From positions 1 through 64,000 of the forward strand of contig NZ_LHZU01000148.1 in the NCBI RefSeq assembly GCF_001580995.1: a DNA stretch of 64,000 nucleotides, in the 5' to 3' direction. Made by a program: the position numbers and the translations under genes. Positions 27,206-36,143 of this stretch are shown one piece after another. The notes beneath the pieces were generated by a model. That model worked only from the letters and a program-made list of their open reading frames with translations. It searched no databases and was not told the DNA's origin. Each line of letters begins with the position of its first letter. Within the stretch, counting starts at the first letter, position 1. The stretch is from Acetobacter senegalensis (GTDB taxonomy: Bacteria > Pseudomonadota > Alphaproteobacteria > Acetobacterales > Acetobacteraceae).

Positions 27206-29461
27206 ATGAGAAGTGCGGCGTTTTCACTCAGCCAGTTTTATCAGGCTCTTGCGGCAATGGTCCGGCAGACGCTTCTGGGCGGAGGGCCGCCCCGTAAGCT
27301 GGATCATCTGCGCTGGTTGATTGCGCCTGATCTTCTCTCCTTTGGATACGCCCTGCGTACCACCATTTCCGCACTTATAGCGTTGGGCATTGCCCTGTGG
27401 TGGGAACTGGGCAGCCCCCAATGGGCGGCGCTGACAGTCTGGATGGTGGCCCAGGGCACACGGGGCAAATCCATTGCCAAGGCCCGCTGGCACATGTTCG
27501 GCATGGTGGTGGGCACCATCTGCGCCGTGGTGCTGGTGGCCTGCATGCCACAGGCGCCCCTGCTGTATATTCTGTGTCTGGCCGGTGGAATCGGCATTTT
27601 CTGTTTTATCGGAACCCTGCTGCCCGGCCCCGCCGCCATGACCAATTACCGTATTCATGGCATGCGGGCGTCCGGTTTTACCTACGCCATTATCGCGCTG
27701 GATGGGGTTCTGGCACCGGACCATATTTTTGAAATTGCCATGGCGCGCGCCACGTACATCACGCTTGGCATTGTGGTGGAAACCACCATCTCCTCCCTGT
27801 TCCAGTATCAGTTGGGCACGCGCGCCCGTAATCGGCTGGCGACCAATTTTGTGCAGGCCATGGGGGGTGCTACGCGTGCCCTGGTGAACATGCTGCGAGG
27901 GGACCATAACGCCATTACCCGGTCCCCGGATGTGCTGACCACCATTCTGACCCTGAGCGATCAGGTGGAGTTTGCCGAAATTGAAATGGGCAAACACGAG
28001 CATGAAGGGGACCACGCCCGCGCTGCACTGGCGGCCATTACGGTGCTGATGTCTCGCGGCATGGAGCTTTCCGCTCTGCTGGCCGTGCCGGATAGTCAGG
28101 GCGTGCATTACCAACAGACAGCCGAGCAGGTCAGCCTCTTTCTGCAAGGGCTCCCCGGCAGGCTGGGGGACGATCAGCCCATAAAACCGGTGCTGGATGA
28201 ACTGACCCTGCTGGATGCCACCTGCAGGGAACTGGCGGCCACCAGTCTGCAAGAAGAAATGGTGGCCGCCACGCATCCCCCGGTTGATCTGCCGCAGGAA
28301 CGCCGCCTCTCGCGGGAAGGGCAGCTTTTACACAAGCTGGATGAACTGCTGGACGAACTGCGTCTCTCGCTGGAGCAGTTTGAAATGAGCCGCCACCCGC
28401 AGCCGCATGATCATTTCCGCTACGGTATGCGGACGTATCGTGACTGGCGTGTGGCGTTCACCAACAGCCTGCGGGCCTCGGTCACCATTTTCTGCTCGGG
28501 CCTGATCTGGATGACAACGGCCTGGCCGGATGGTCTGACCTTTATGATGTTTGTCTCCATTGTGTGCGCCCTGTTCTCCACGCTGGAGCAACCAGCCTTG
28601 GCCACGCAGGCGTTTCTGCACGGCACTGTGTGCGTGATTGGCATGTGCGGGCTGCTGGACCTTTGGGTCATGGCCCAACCCACCACATACGAGATGCTGG
28701 CCATGTGTCTGGCTATTCCCATGTTGGTGGGCGGGTTGGCGTTTGCCTATGCGCCACTGGTACTGGCGGCTGTGGCGTACAATCTGTTTCTGCCCATTCT
28801 GGTTGGTCCACTCAATCAGGGCCGCATGGACGAGGTCATGTATTTCAACACGGCTCTGCCGCTGTTGCTGGCCATGATGTTTGCCATGTGGATGTATCGT
28901 GTCTTCCTGCCGTTTGATCCCGATGGTCTGCGGTGGGATATGCGGCTGGATATTCTACGCTGGCTGCGCAGGCTTGCCGCATGGCGGTATCCGCCTTTGC
29001 CGTCAGAGGTTGTGGGGCGCGGCGTGGATAATTTTGTGCGCCTGTCATCCATGACGGGCGGCAAACGTTCCTACGTTCTGGAAAGCTACCTCAGCGGTGT
29101 GCTGTCCAGCATGACCATCGGGCTGAATGTGCTGCGCCTGCGCAGCATTCTGGCGCGTGGTGTGCTTCCCCCCGGCCCGCAGCGGGCGACGCAGGCCATG
29201 ATGAACCGCATGCAGCGTTTTACAGGCCGTTATGGTGGCCAGTATGGCCGCACCTCTCGCGCTACCCATCTGGCGGTGCTCTATCTGGTGCAGCGTGAAC
29301 AGGTGGAAACCAATCTGTCAGTGCGGGTGGAAATGCTACGGGCACTCGCCAGCCTGCGCGTGATTGAAACGGAACTGGCCCAGAACCGGGCATTCTTCGA
29401 TGCCTCCTCCCCTTATCTGGACCCTGCCTTTCCGGAAAAAACAGTGCCTGCTTCTGCCTGA
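27206..29461 (+). CDS. FUSC-family inner-membrane exporter (AaeB/YccS-like)
   Basis: This 751-residue protein has the duplicated FUSC architecture: an N-terminal hydrophobic block (residues about 45-185, including ALRTTISALIALGIALWWELGSPQWAALTVWMVAQGTRGKSIAKARWHMFGMVVG), a long helical cytoplasmic region, a second hydrophobic block (about 410-570, starting FTNSLRASVTIFCSGLIWMTTAWPDGLTFMMFVSIVCALFS), and a C-terminal cytoplasmic domain. The repeated RA(S/T)(I/V)...P.G...M....V pattern is typical of aromatic-acid and fusaric-acid exporters. An aromatic or weak-acid efflux role fits an acid-producing bacterium but is inferred. No adaptor partner gene is adjacent. Confidence 0.85.
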   Translation: MRSAAFSLSQFYQALAAMVRQTLLGGGPPRKLDHLRWLIAPDLLSFGYALRTTISALIALGIALWWELGSPQWAALTVWMVAQGTRGKSIAKARWHMFGMVVGTICAVVLVACMPQAPLLYILCLAGGIGIFCFIGTLLPGPAAMTNYRIHGMRASGFTYAIIALDGVLAPDHIFEIAMARATYITLGIVVETTISSLFQYQLGTRARNRLATNFVQAMGGATRALVNMLRGDHNAITRSPDVLTTILTLSDQVEFAEIEMGKHEHEGDHARAALAAITVLMSRGMELSALLAVPDSQGVHYQQTAEQVSLFLQGLPGRLGDDQPIKPVLDELTLLDATCRELAATSLQEEMVAATHPPVDLPQERRLSREGQLLHKLDELLDELRLSLEQFEMSRHPQPHDHFRYGMRTYRDWRVAFTNSLRASVTIFCSGLIWMTTAWPDGLTFMMFVSIVCALFSTLEQPALATQAFLHGTVCVIGMCGLLDLWVMAQPTTYEMLAMCLAIPMLVGGLAFAYAPLVLAAVAYNLFLPILVGPLNQGRMDEVMYFNTALPLLLAMMFAMWMYRVFLPFDPDGLRWDMRLDILRWLRRLAAWRYPPLPSEVVGRGVDNFVRLSSMTGGKRSYVLESYLSGVLSSMTIGLNVLRLRSILARGVLPPGPQRATQAMMNRMQRFTGRYGGQYGRTSRATHLAVLYLVQREQVETNLSVRVEMLRALASLRVIETELAQNRAFFDASSPYLDPAFPEKTVPASA

Positions 29462-29667
29462 TGCTCTGGCGCAATGGGCCTGGGCTTCACACATATGTGT
29501 CGCCCCCATGTGGGCTTGCCCCCTACAGGTCTTGGTGTAGAGGGGGTAGGGTCCGGCCTTTCAGCCTGCGGCTGTTTTCCTTATGGAAGCTGGCAGGGCT
29601 GGCTCTGAATGATTTGTTCCCGTAAAGACGTGCTTCGGCCTTCATCCCTACGGTTGGAAAAGACCAT

Positions 29668-30660
29668 ATGATCAGGTTCCCTGACTCCACGCTTTGGCAA
29701 GAACGGGCGGATGCCCTGTATGACCGCGTGCGCCACGTGGTTCCGGCAATGGAATGGCCTGCGTTTGCAGATGATATTGCGGCCATTCTGGAACTCAAGC
29801 AGAAGCATAACGCCGTTATTCTGGCCCATAATTACCAGACCCCGGAAATCTTCCACTGTGTGGCGGATATCACGGGCGATTCCCTCGCTCTGGCGCGTAA
29901 GGCGCAGGAGGTTGAGGCGGATATCATGGTCATGGCCGGTGTGGCGTTCATGGCGGAAACCTCCAAACTGCTGAACCCGTCCAAGACCGTTCTTCTTCCC
30001 TCGGCAGAGGCAGGATGTTCACTGGCGGAATCCATCACGGCGGCAGATGTGCGCCTGATGCGGCAGCGCTACCCCGGCGTGCCGGTTGTGACCTATGTGA
30101 ACACGTCCGCTGCCGTGAAGGCGGAGAGTGATATCTGCTGCACGTCCGGCAACGCCCGACAGGTGATTGAAAGCCTGGGCGTGGACGAAGTGATCATGAT
30201 TCCGGACGAGTTTCTGGCCCAGAATGTGGCGAACGAAACCGGCGTGAAGGTAATCACCTGGAAAGGCCATTGTGAGGTGCATGAGCGCTTCACACCCCAG
30301 GAAATTCGGGACTGGCGCAAAGCCTATCCGGATCTGGTGGTGCTGGCCCACCCGGAATGTCCGCCAGAAGTGGTGGCGGAGGCTGATTTTGCGGGTTCCA
30401 CGGCGGGTATGTCAGACTTTGTGGCGTCCGGCAAAGCCGCGCGCGTGCTGCTGGTGACCGAGTGCTCCATGAGCGACAACCTAGCCGCTCTGCATCCGGA
30501 CGTGGAACTGATCCGCCCCTGTAATCTCTGCCCGCACATGAAGCGTATCACGCTTGGCTCCATTCGTAAGGCGCTTGAAAATATGGAAGTAAAGGTGGAA
30601 GTGGAGGCTGATGTGGCCGACCGCGCCCGACTGGCGATTGAACGGATGCTGGCGGTATAA
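29668..30660 (+). CDS. nadA: Quinolinate synthase A
   Basis: This 330-residue [4Fe-4S] enzyme condenses iminoaspartate with dihydroxyacetone phosphate to quinolinate in NAD synthesis. Blocks seen are AVILAHNYQTPEIFHCVADITGDSLALA, MVMAGVAFMAETSKLLNP, LLPSAEAGCSLAESI (first cluster Cys), YVNTSAAVKAESDICCTSGNA (second Cys region) and LIRPCNLCPHMKRITLGSI (third Cys). nadC follows after 17 bp. No nadB is found nearby. Confidence 0.96.
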   Translation: MIRFPDSTLWQERADALYDRVRHVVPAMEWPAFADDIAAILELKQKHNAVILAHNYQTPEIFHCVADITGDSLALARKAQEVEADIMVMAGVAFMAETSKLLNPSKTVLLPSAEAGCSLAESITAADVRLMRQRYPGVPVVTYVNTSAAVKAESDICCTSGNARQVIESLGVDEVIMIPDEFLAQNVANETGVKVITWKGHCEVHERFTPQEIRDWRKAYPDLVVLAHPECPPEVVAEADFAGSTAGMSDFVASGKAARVLLVTECSMSDNLAALHPDVELIRPCNLCPHMKRITLGSIRKALENMEVKVEVEADVADRARLAIERMLAV

Positions 30661-30677
30661 GAGACCTTTTTTACACG

Positions 30678-31550
30678 ATGGATGACTGCCGTATGCTGCC
30701 TTCTCTGCCCGATATCATGCTTGAACCGCTGGTGCGGGCGGGCCTTCTGGAAGATCTGGGGCGCGGGGGTGATCTGACCACCAATGCTGTAATCGGCCCG
30801 GAGGACAGGCTGCGCGTGGTGATGCGCAGCCGGGAAGACGGTGTGCTGGCCGGGCTGGATCTGGCGCGGCTTTCCTTTCATCTCATTGATCCTTCCCTGA
30901 GCTTCCAGCGCCTGAAGAAGGAAGGGGAAGCCTTGGCCGCCGGAGATGTTGTGGCGGTGGTGGAAGGCAGCGCCCGCGCCATCCTGACAGGCGAGCGCGT
31001 GGGGCTGAATTTTCTGTCGCATCTGAGCGGGATTGCTACAGCGACGGCCGCCATTGTGCGCAGTATGGCTGGCACCAAAGCGCGTCTATGCTGCACGCGT
31101 AAAACGATGCCCGGCCTGCGGGCCATTCAGAAATATGCTGTGCGGGCCGGCGGTGGTGTCAGCCACCGTATGGGGCTGGATGATGCCATTCTGATCAAGG
31201 ACAACCACATTGCACTGGTGGGCAGTGTGCAGGAGGCAGTAGCCCGGGCACGTGCGGCGGCAGGCCATATGGTGAAAATTGAGGTTGAGGTGGATACGCC
31301 AGAGCAGTTGCGTGCCCTGCTGGCGGGCGAGAAGGTGGATGCCGTTCTGCTGGATAATATGTCTCTGGCCGATCTGTGCACCTGTGTTGACATGATAGAT
31401 GGCCGTCTGCTGGTGGAAGCGTCTGGCGGGATCACGCCCCAGACAGCACCCGCCATTGCCCAGACAGGGGTGGATCTGCTGTCTGTCGGGTGGTTGACTC
31501 ACTCCGTCAAAGCCCTTGATTTCGGTCTGGATTTTGAAAAAATTCTTTAA
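30678..31550 (+). CDS. nadC: Nicotinate-nucleotide pyrophosphorylase (carboxylating)
   Basis: This 290-residue enzyme converts quinolinate and PRPP to nicotinate mononucleotide. Family landmarks are LEDLGRGGDLTTNAVI, LTGERVGLNFLSHLSGIATATA, CTRKTMPGLRAIQKYAVRAGGGVSHRMGLDDAILIKDNH, and IEVEVDTPEQL, then LLDNMS and VEASGGIT. It lies 17 bp after nadA. An in-frame ATG at 30693 is an alternative start. Confidence 0.96.
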   Translation: MDDCRMLPSLPDIMLEPLVRAGLLEDLGRGGDLTTNAVIGPEDRLRVVMRSREDGVLAGLDLARLSFHLIDPSLSFQRLKKEGEALAAGDVVAVVEGSARAILTGERVGLNFLSHLSGIATATAAIVRSMAGTKARLCCTRKTMPGLRAIQKYAVRAGGGVSHRMGLDDAILIKDNHIALVGSVQEAVARARAAAGHMVKIEVEVDTPEQLRALLAGEKVDAVLLDNMSLADLCTCVDMIDGRLLVEASGGITPQTAPAIAQTGVDLLSVGWLTHSVKALDFGLDFEKIL

Positions 31551-31762
31551 GAGTCTCAGCGCCCCTTCTATTGCAGAAGAGTAAGCCCCTCTCTCCAGTA
31601 GTCACGCAGCGCCTCACCGGGATGTGATGAGGGCACTCTGTAGCGCCTGACGCAATCCTGTTGTTTCCTGCGTTCACAAGACACCATGAAAAACACGGCG
31701 TTCGGCTGACCTGGGTTGGTCAGAGAAGAAAAACAAGAAATGCCGGAAAAGGAGTGTTCCTG

Positions 31763-33097
31763 ATGTGTGCTCAACCCACTTCATCTGTTTCGGCAAAGCC
31801 CGATTCATCATGGTCTGCGGCGCAGATCCGGGCTTTTCTGAGAGAGATGTTTGATGCGGCTGTCGCGAGCGCCAGTCCGTCTCGGGTATTGGCGCAGGCT
31901 CTGCCGGAAAAGCCAAAGGGGCGGTGCGTTGTGGTCGGGGCGGGCAAGGCTTCTGCCGCCATGGCAGCCGCGCTGGAAGAGGCATGGCCGGATGTTCCGC
32001 TGGGCGGCGTAGTGGTCACGCGTGATGAACATGCTGTGCCCACGCAGCATATTACCATTCTGGAAGCCTCTCATCCGGTGCCGGATGAGCGAAGTGAAGC
32101 GGCTGCCCGCGCCATCCTGAAAGCAGTGGAAGGGCTGAGCGCGGATGATCTGGTGATCGCCCTGATTTCAGGCGGAGGCTCTTCCCTGCTTGCTTTGCCA
32201 GCCGAAGGACTAAGTCTGGATGAAAAAAAGAAGATCGGGAAAGATCTGCTTCATTCAGGTGCGACCATTACCGAAATGAACACGGTGCGCCGCCACCTTT
32301 CCGGCATTAAGGGGGGCCGCTTGGCACAGGCGGCTTTTCCTGCACGGGTGGCGACTTTTGTGATCAGCGATGTGCCGGGTGATGATCCTGCCGTTATTGC
32401 CAGCGGCCCCACGGTGCCAGACAACACAACAGCGCTGGATGCCTTGCGGATTGTGCGCAAATACGATCTGGGCTTGCCGGAAGCAGCACTTGCACATCTC
32501 AAACATGAGGCCGACCGCACACACGGGCACACGCCTGATGTGGCGGAAGGCAACAGCGTGACGATGATCGCAACACCTTTTCTGGCGCTTCAGGCTGCGG
32601 CGGAGCGTGCCCGTCAGGCAGGCGTCACCCCGCTTGTTCTGGGCGATGCGCTGGAAGGGGAAAGCAGTGCGGCCGGTGTGGTGTTGGCAGGCATTGCGCG
32701 CTCCGTCAAAATGCATGGTGTGCCTGTGGCGGCTCCTGCTGTTCTGTTGAGCGGGGGAGAGATGACGGTCACCATCAGAAAAGGCGAAAAACCGGGCCGT
32801 GGCGGGCGCAATACGGAGTTTCTGCTGGCCTGCGCTCAGGCACTGGATGGCGAGCAGGGCATATGGGCTCTGGCAGGGGATAGTGACGGCATTGATGGCA
32901 CAGAAGATGCCGCAGGTGCCATTGTGACACCTGATACGCTCTCACGCGGGAAAAAACGAGATCTTGATGCGCAGGATTTCCTTAAAAACCATGACAGCTA
33001 CAGCTATTTCAAGGAAATAGGAGATCTCGTCATAACCGGGCCAACGCTGACAAACGTGAATGACATTCGTATTCTGCTGGTGCTGCCAACGGAATAA
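31763..33097 (+). CDS. Glycerate 2-kinase (MOFRL family)
   Basis: This 444-residue enzyme phosphorylates D-glycerate to 2-phosphoglycerate. The start at 31763 has AGGAG 9 bases upstream. It shows the two-domain GckA/TtuD layout: an N-terminal domain with GRCVVVGAGKASAAMAAALEEAW, LEASHPVPDERSEAAARAIL, LISGGGSSLLALPAEGLSL and FVISDVPGDDPAVIASGPTVPD, and a C-terminal MOFRL domain with LLSGGEMTVTIR, GRGGRNTEFLLACAQAL, ALAGDSDGIDGTEDAAGAIV and GDLVITGPTLTNVNDIRILLV. It links glyoxylate or tartrate catabolism to glycolysis. It stands alone and ends 9 bp from the convergent uracil-glycosylase-like gene. Confidence 0.92.
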   Translation: MCAQPTSSVSAKPDSSWSAAQIRAFLREMFDAAVASASPSRVLAQALPEKPKGRCVVVGAGKASAAMAAALEEAWPDVPLGGVVVTRDEHAVPTQHITILEASHPVPDERSEAAARAILKAVEGLSADDLVIALISGGGSSLLALPAEGLSLDEKKKIGKDLLHSGATITEMNTVRRHLSGIKGGRLAQAAFPARVATFVISDVPGDDPAVIASGPTVPDNTTALDALRIVRKYDLGLPEAALAHLKHEADRTHGHTPDVAEGNSVTMIATPFLALQAAAERARQAGVTPLVLGDALEGESSAAGVVLAGIARSVKMHGVPVAAPAVLLSGGEMTVTIRKGEKPGRGGRNTEFLLACAQALDGEQGIWALAGDSDGIDGTEDAAGAIVTPDTLSRGKKRDLDAQDFLKNHDSYSYFKEIGDLVITGPTLTNVNDIRILLVLPTE

Positions 33098-33106
33098 AAC
33101 ACGGCT

Positions 33107-33733
33107 TTATCGGCCCAGTATCTTATCAACGCGGCACCGGAGGGCAGGGATAACCCGATCCTGAAACTCCGGTGTTGCGCGTTCCCATGCCCCCGTGCGC
33201 CATGAGGGATGAGGAAGCGGAAAATAGTCAGGCAGATAATTCTCAAAATTCAGCGTGCGCTCGTAAACCTTTCCTTTTCCCAGTGTATAGTTTTGTGAAT
33301 AGGAGCCTACCAGAAGGGTCATCTGGATATTGGGCAGGAAGGAAAGAATGCGTTCTCGCCAGAGCGCCGCACATTCAGGCGGAGGCGGTCGGTCTCCTCC
33401 TTTGGGCAGAACGCCCGGATAGCATAATCCCATAGGGACAATGGCAATCTGGTCTTTATCGTAAAAAAGATCGCGGTCCATGTTCAGCCAGGATCGCAAC
33501 CGCTCGCCTGAGGCATCATTGAACGGAATGCCCGTTTCATGCACGCGGGTGCCGGGGGCTTGTCCGGCAATCAGCAAACGGGCTTTTGGGGAAAAATTGA
33601 TAACAGGTCTGGGCGCAAAGGGGAGTTTGCCAGCACAGGCCGTACAACTCCGCACGGTTTTGAGAAAACCCATGAGGTCTTCATCATTGATGGCAGACGA
33701 GGAACCGGGGGGCGTAGAAAAGAGGGTTTTCAT
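33107..33733 (-). CDS. Uracil-DNA-glycosylase-superfamily protein
   Basis: This 208-residue protein has the UDG fold: a CTAC pair near the N-terminus, the substrate loop LLIAGQAPGTRVHETGIPFNDASGERLRSWL (GQAPG is the usual GxxPG motif I position), a long middle region, and LPHPSWRTGAWER near motif II (HPS). It lacks the four clear cluster cysteines of family 4/5 enzymes, so the subfamily is uncertain. Catalytic activity is inferred only. The start overlaps the end of the sirtuin gene by 4 bp (ATGA), which suggests translational coupling. Confidence 0.8.
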   Translation of the reverse strand: MKTLFSTPPGSSSAINDEDLMGFLKTVRSCTACAGKLPFAPRPVINFSPKARLLIAGQAPGTRVHETGIPFNDASGERLRSWLNMDRDLFYDKDQIAIVPMGLCYPGVLPKGGDRPPPPECAALWRERILSFLPNIQMTLLVGSYSQNYTLGKGKVYERTLNFENYLPDYFPLPHPSWRTGAWERATPEFQDRVIPALRCRVDKILGR

Positions 33734-34473
33734 GGTGTGAGCAATCCACTCACGTAGCGCGGAACAACCTTGGTGGCCGGACCGTACAAGACTTCATCAA
33801 ACTGGCCAGATGCGGCTGATGGCGCCAGATTCAGTTCAACGGTATGGGCGTGCGCGCCAGCCGCCTGCACAAAACCTGCGGCGGGCCATACCGTTGCAGA
33901 CGTGCCGATGGCGATAAAAAGGGTGCAGCGGGCAAGCGCTTTTTCAATACGTTCCATGTGGTAAGGCATCTCGCCAAACCAGACCACATCTGGCCGTAAG
34001 GCTGCTGCGCCACAATGGGGGCAAGGCGTGGTTGGGAAACAGTCTGTTATCCACTGAAAACTCTGGTGGCACGCTGTACAGCGCACCCGTTCCAGCTCAC
34101 CATGCATATGCACAAGGCTGCGACTGCCTGCGCGCTCATGCAAAGGGTCAATATTTTGCGTGATCAGCAGGAAGCGGTCATCTGCCTCATGCTGCATTTG
34201 GTCCCGTAACGCGGTTTCCAACATCGCCAGAGCCTTATGGGCTGCGTTGGGTTCAACAGTCTGCACCTCCTTGCGTCGATGATTGTAAAAATCGTCCACA
34301 AGGGCTGGGTTTCTGGAAAATCCTTCAGGCGTGCAGACATCTTCAATGCTGTGTGACGCCCATAATCCGCCTTCATCCCGAAAGGTGGCAAGGCCGGATT
34401 CCTGACTGATGCCTGCGCCAGTCAGAATAACAATCCGTTCAGAAAGTAGGGAGGAGGGGAATGGAGCAGCCAT
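33730..34473 (-). CDS. cobB: NAD-dependent protein deacylase (Sir2 family)
   Basis: This is a 247-residue sirtuin. The NAD-binding loop LTGAGISQESGLATFRDEGGLW, the catalytic region TQNIDPLHERAGSRSLVHMHGEL (active His in HMHGEL) and a zinc site (CTACHQ and CPHCG) are all present, followed by RPDVVWFGEMPY and AIGTSATVWPAAGFV. These match CobB-type deacylases that remove acetyl or succinyl groups from lysines, for example on acetyl-CoA synthetase. It is the first gene of a two-gene unit with the UDG-like protein. Confidence 0.92.
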   Translation of the reverse strand: MAAPFPSSLLSERIVILTGAGISQESGLATFRDEGGLWASHSIEDVCTPEGFSRNPALVDDFYNHRRKEVQTVEPNAAHKALAMLETALRDQMQHEADDRFLLITQNIDPLHERAGSRSLVHMHGELERVRCTACHQSFQWITDCFPTTPCPHCGAAALRPDVVWFGEMPYHMERIEKALARCTLFIAIGTSATVWPAAGFVQAAGAHAHTVELNLAPSAASGQFDEVLYGPATKVVPRYVSGLLTP

Positions 34474-34587
34474 ATTTCAGCATATGTGATGCCGTGCGGC
34501 TTTGCACAAGGAGCGAAAAGTATGTGCTTGCTCGTGGTGTCAGAAGGAAGTGTGAAGCAGCTTTGTGGCGTGCTGAGGGGTAAGCAT

Positions 34588-34656
34588 AAAAAAACACCGC
34601 GCTGGTTGCCCAACGCGGTGTTTTTAGCAGGTCCTCGCTCTTTTAAAGGAGCGAGG
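34588..34656 (-). terminator. Bidirectional terminator plus hairpin after adhB
   Basis: AACACCGCG...CGCGGTGTT forms a strong stem at about 34592-34622, flanked by an A-run on the left and a T-run on the right, so it can work on both strands. A second perfect hairpin, CCTCGCTC/GAGCGAGG at 34633-34640 and 34649-34656, lies between it and the adhB stop. Together they end the adhAB message. Confidence 0.8.
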
Positions 34657-34671
34657 AAGAAAAAGTCGCTC

Positions 34672-36087
34672 TTACTGAGCTTCGTCTTCACCCGTGTGGG
34701 TCTGCGGAGCAAAGGTCCAGCCTGCGCCGTAAGGCTGCGGATGGAAGACACCCCATGTAGCCGTGTCATTTCCACCGAAGCCCCATGAGTAGGTGGAGAT
34801 CGGTGCATGATCAACGCGCAGCTTCTGAATGTCTGCTGCCGTAACATTGGCCGGAGCCTTGTTACCCCAGGAGGTGCGGATGAAGTTGACCACGTCCGCA
34901 ATCTGCTGGTCAGACAGAACATTCTTGTAGCCAGGCATGGCCACGGCAGAAGGTGCCCAGTTTGTGGGCGGCAGAACCGCACCGGCCACAATGATGTGAG
35001 CAACGGATGTCGGGTTTTCAGACACCACAACCGGGTTGCCAGCCAGCGGCGGGAACATACGGGCTACACCACCACCATCGTTACGGTGACAGATGGCGCA
35101 CTGTTCAACATATTCCTTGGCACCCGGCATGCCGGAGGTGTTGTTGGAATCCAGAGCCTGAGCGGTGGAGGCATCATATTTGTAATCACCACGGGCCGGC
35201 GGTACCGGCGGCAGGGCTTTCAGATATTTTGCCATGGCGCGCAGATCACTGTCCGTAAAGTACTGCGTGCTCCAGCCCACCACGTCGGCCATGCCACCAA
35301 ACACGGCAGAATGGTCAATACGACCAGATTTCAGGAACTGGTAGATATCATCCTCAGACCAGCGGCCCAGACCCAGAACGGGATCATTGCGCAGGCTTGG
35401 GGCGATCCAGTTATCAATCGGGGCACCACCGCTCAGGAAGTCGGCACCGCCGGACGCATCAAGCGCTTTTTCCTGCATGCCAAAGCCGCGCGGGGTATGG
35501 CAGGCGCCGCAGTGACCGGGGCCTGTCACCAGATATTCGCCGCGAGCGATATCCGCATCCGTGCCCGGAGCCGGTGTGAAGTCCTTGGGTGCCGGTGCAA
35601 ACACGGACCGCCAGATGGACAGCGGCCAGCGCATGGACAGCGGCCAGGAAATGCCAGCCGGTTTGTTGGGCTGGGCCACCGGCTTCACGCCGTGCATGAA
35701 GTAGGCATACAGCGCCTTCATGTCATCCTGCGTCATGCGGGCGAAGGACGGATACGGCATGGCCGGATACAGCGTGCTGCCGTCCTTGCGCACGCCATGG
35801 CGTACGGCTTCGTCAAATTCCTTGAACGTGTAGGTCCCGATCCCGTGGGTGGGGTCAGGGGTGATGTTGGTGGAGTAGATGGTGCCAATGGGGGTCTGGA
35901 TGGACAGACCGCCAGCATACACCTGACCGTGCAGCGCCGTATGACAGGCTACACAGTCCCCCAGGCGCGCAACATACGCGCCTTTTTTCACCAGTTCATC
36001 GTCAGCGCTTTGTGCGTGCGCCAGAGAAGTGCCTGCCAGAAGCCCGACAGCGACCGCTCCCAGAGCGGCTTTTAGTCCTTTGATCAT
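34672..36087 (-). CDS. adhB: Alcohol dehydrogenase cytochrome c subunit (subunit II)
   Basis: This 471-residue triple-haem cytochrome c is the membrane-anchoring, quinone-reducing partner of the PQQ alcohol dehydrogenase. Haem motifs are CVACH (45-49), CGACH (193-197) and CAICH (330-334). The start at 36087 is chosen because MIKGLKAALGAVAVGLLAGTS is a clean signal peptide cut after AHA. An upstream in-frame ATG at 36144 overlaps the adhA stop (TAATG) but would add a non-hydrophobic prefix. Sequence blocks such as GLSIQTPIGTIYSTNITPDP and GGGVARMFPPLAGNPVVV are characteristic of acetic acid bacteria. It passes electrons from AdhA to ubiquinone at the outer face of the inner membrane. Confidence 0.95.
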   Translation of the reverse strand: MIKGLKAALGAVAVGLLAGTSLAHAQSADDELVKKGAYVARLGDCVACHTALHGQVYAGGLSIQTPIGTIYSTNITPDPTHGIGTYTFKEFDEAVRHGVRKDGSTLYPAMPYPSFARMTQDDMKALYAYFMHGVKPVAQPNKPAGISWPLSMRWPLSIWRSVFAPAPKDFTPAPGTDADIARGEYLVTGPGHCGACHTPRGFGMQEKALDASGGADFLSGGAPIDNWIAPSLRNDPVLGLGRWSEDDIYQFLKSGRIDHSAVFGGMADVVGWSTQYFTDSDLRAMAKYLKALPPVPPARGDYKYDASTAQALDSNNTSGMPGAKEYVEQCAICHRNDGGGVARMFPPLAGNPVVVSENPTSVAHIIVAGAVLPPTNWAPSAVAMPGYKNVLSDQQIADVVNFIRTSWGNKAPANVTAADIQKLRVDHAPISTYSWGFGGNDTATWGVFHPQPYGAGWTFAPQTHTGEDEAQ

Positions 36088-36143
36088 CGTTTTTACCACT
36101 GTGTCGCTTGTGTGCCGAATGACGTCATGACTGTGCCGGACCA

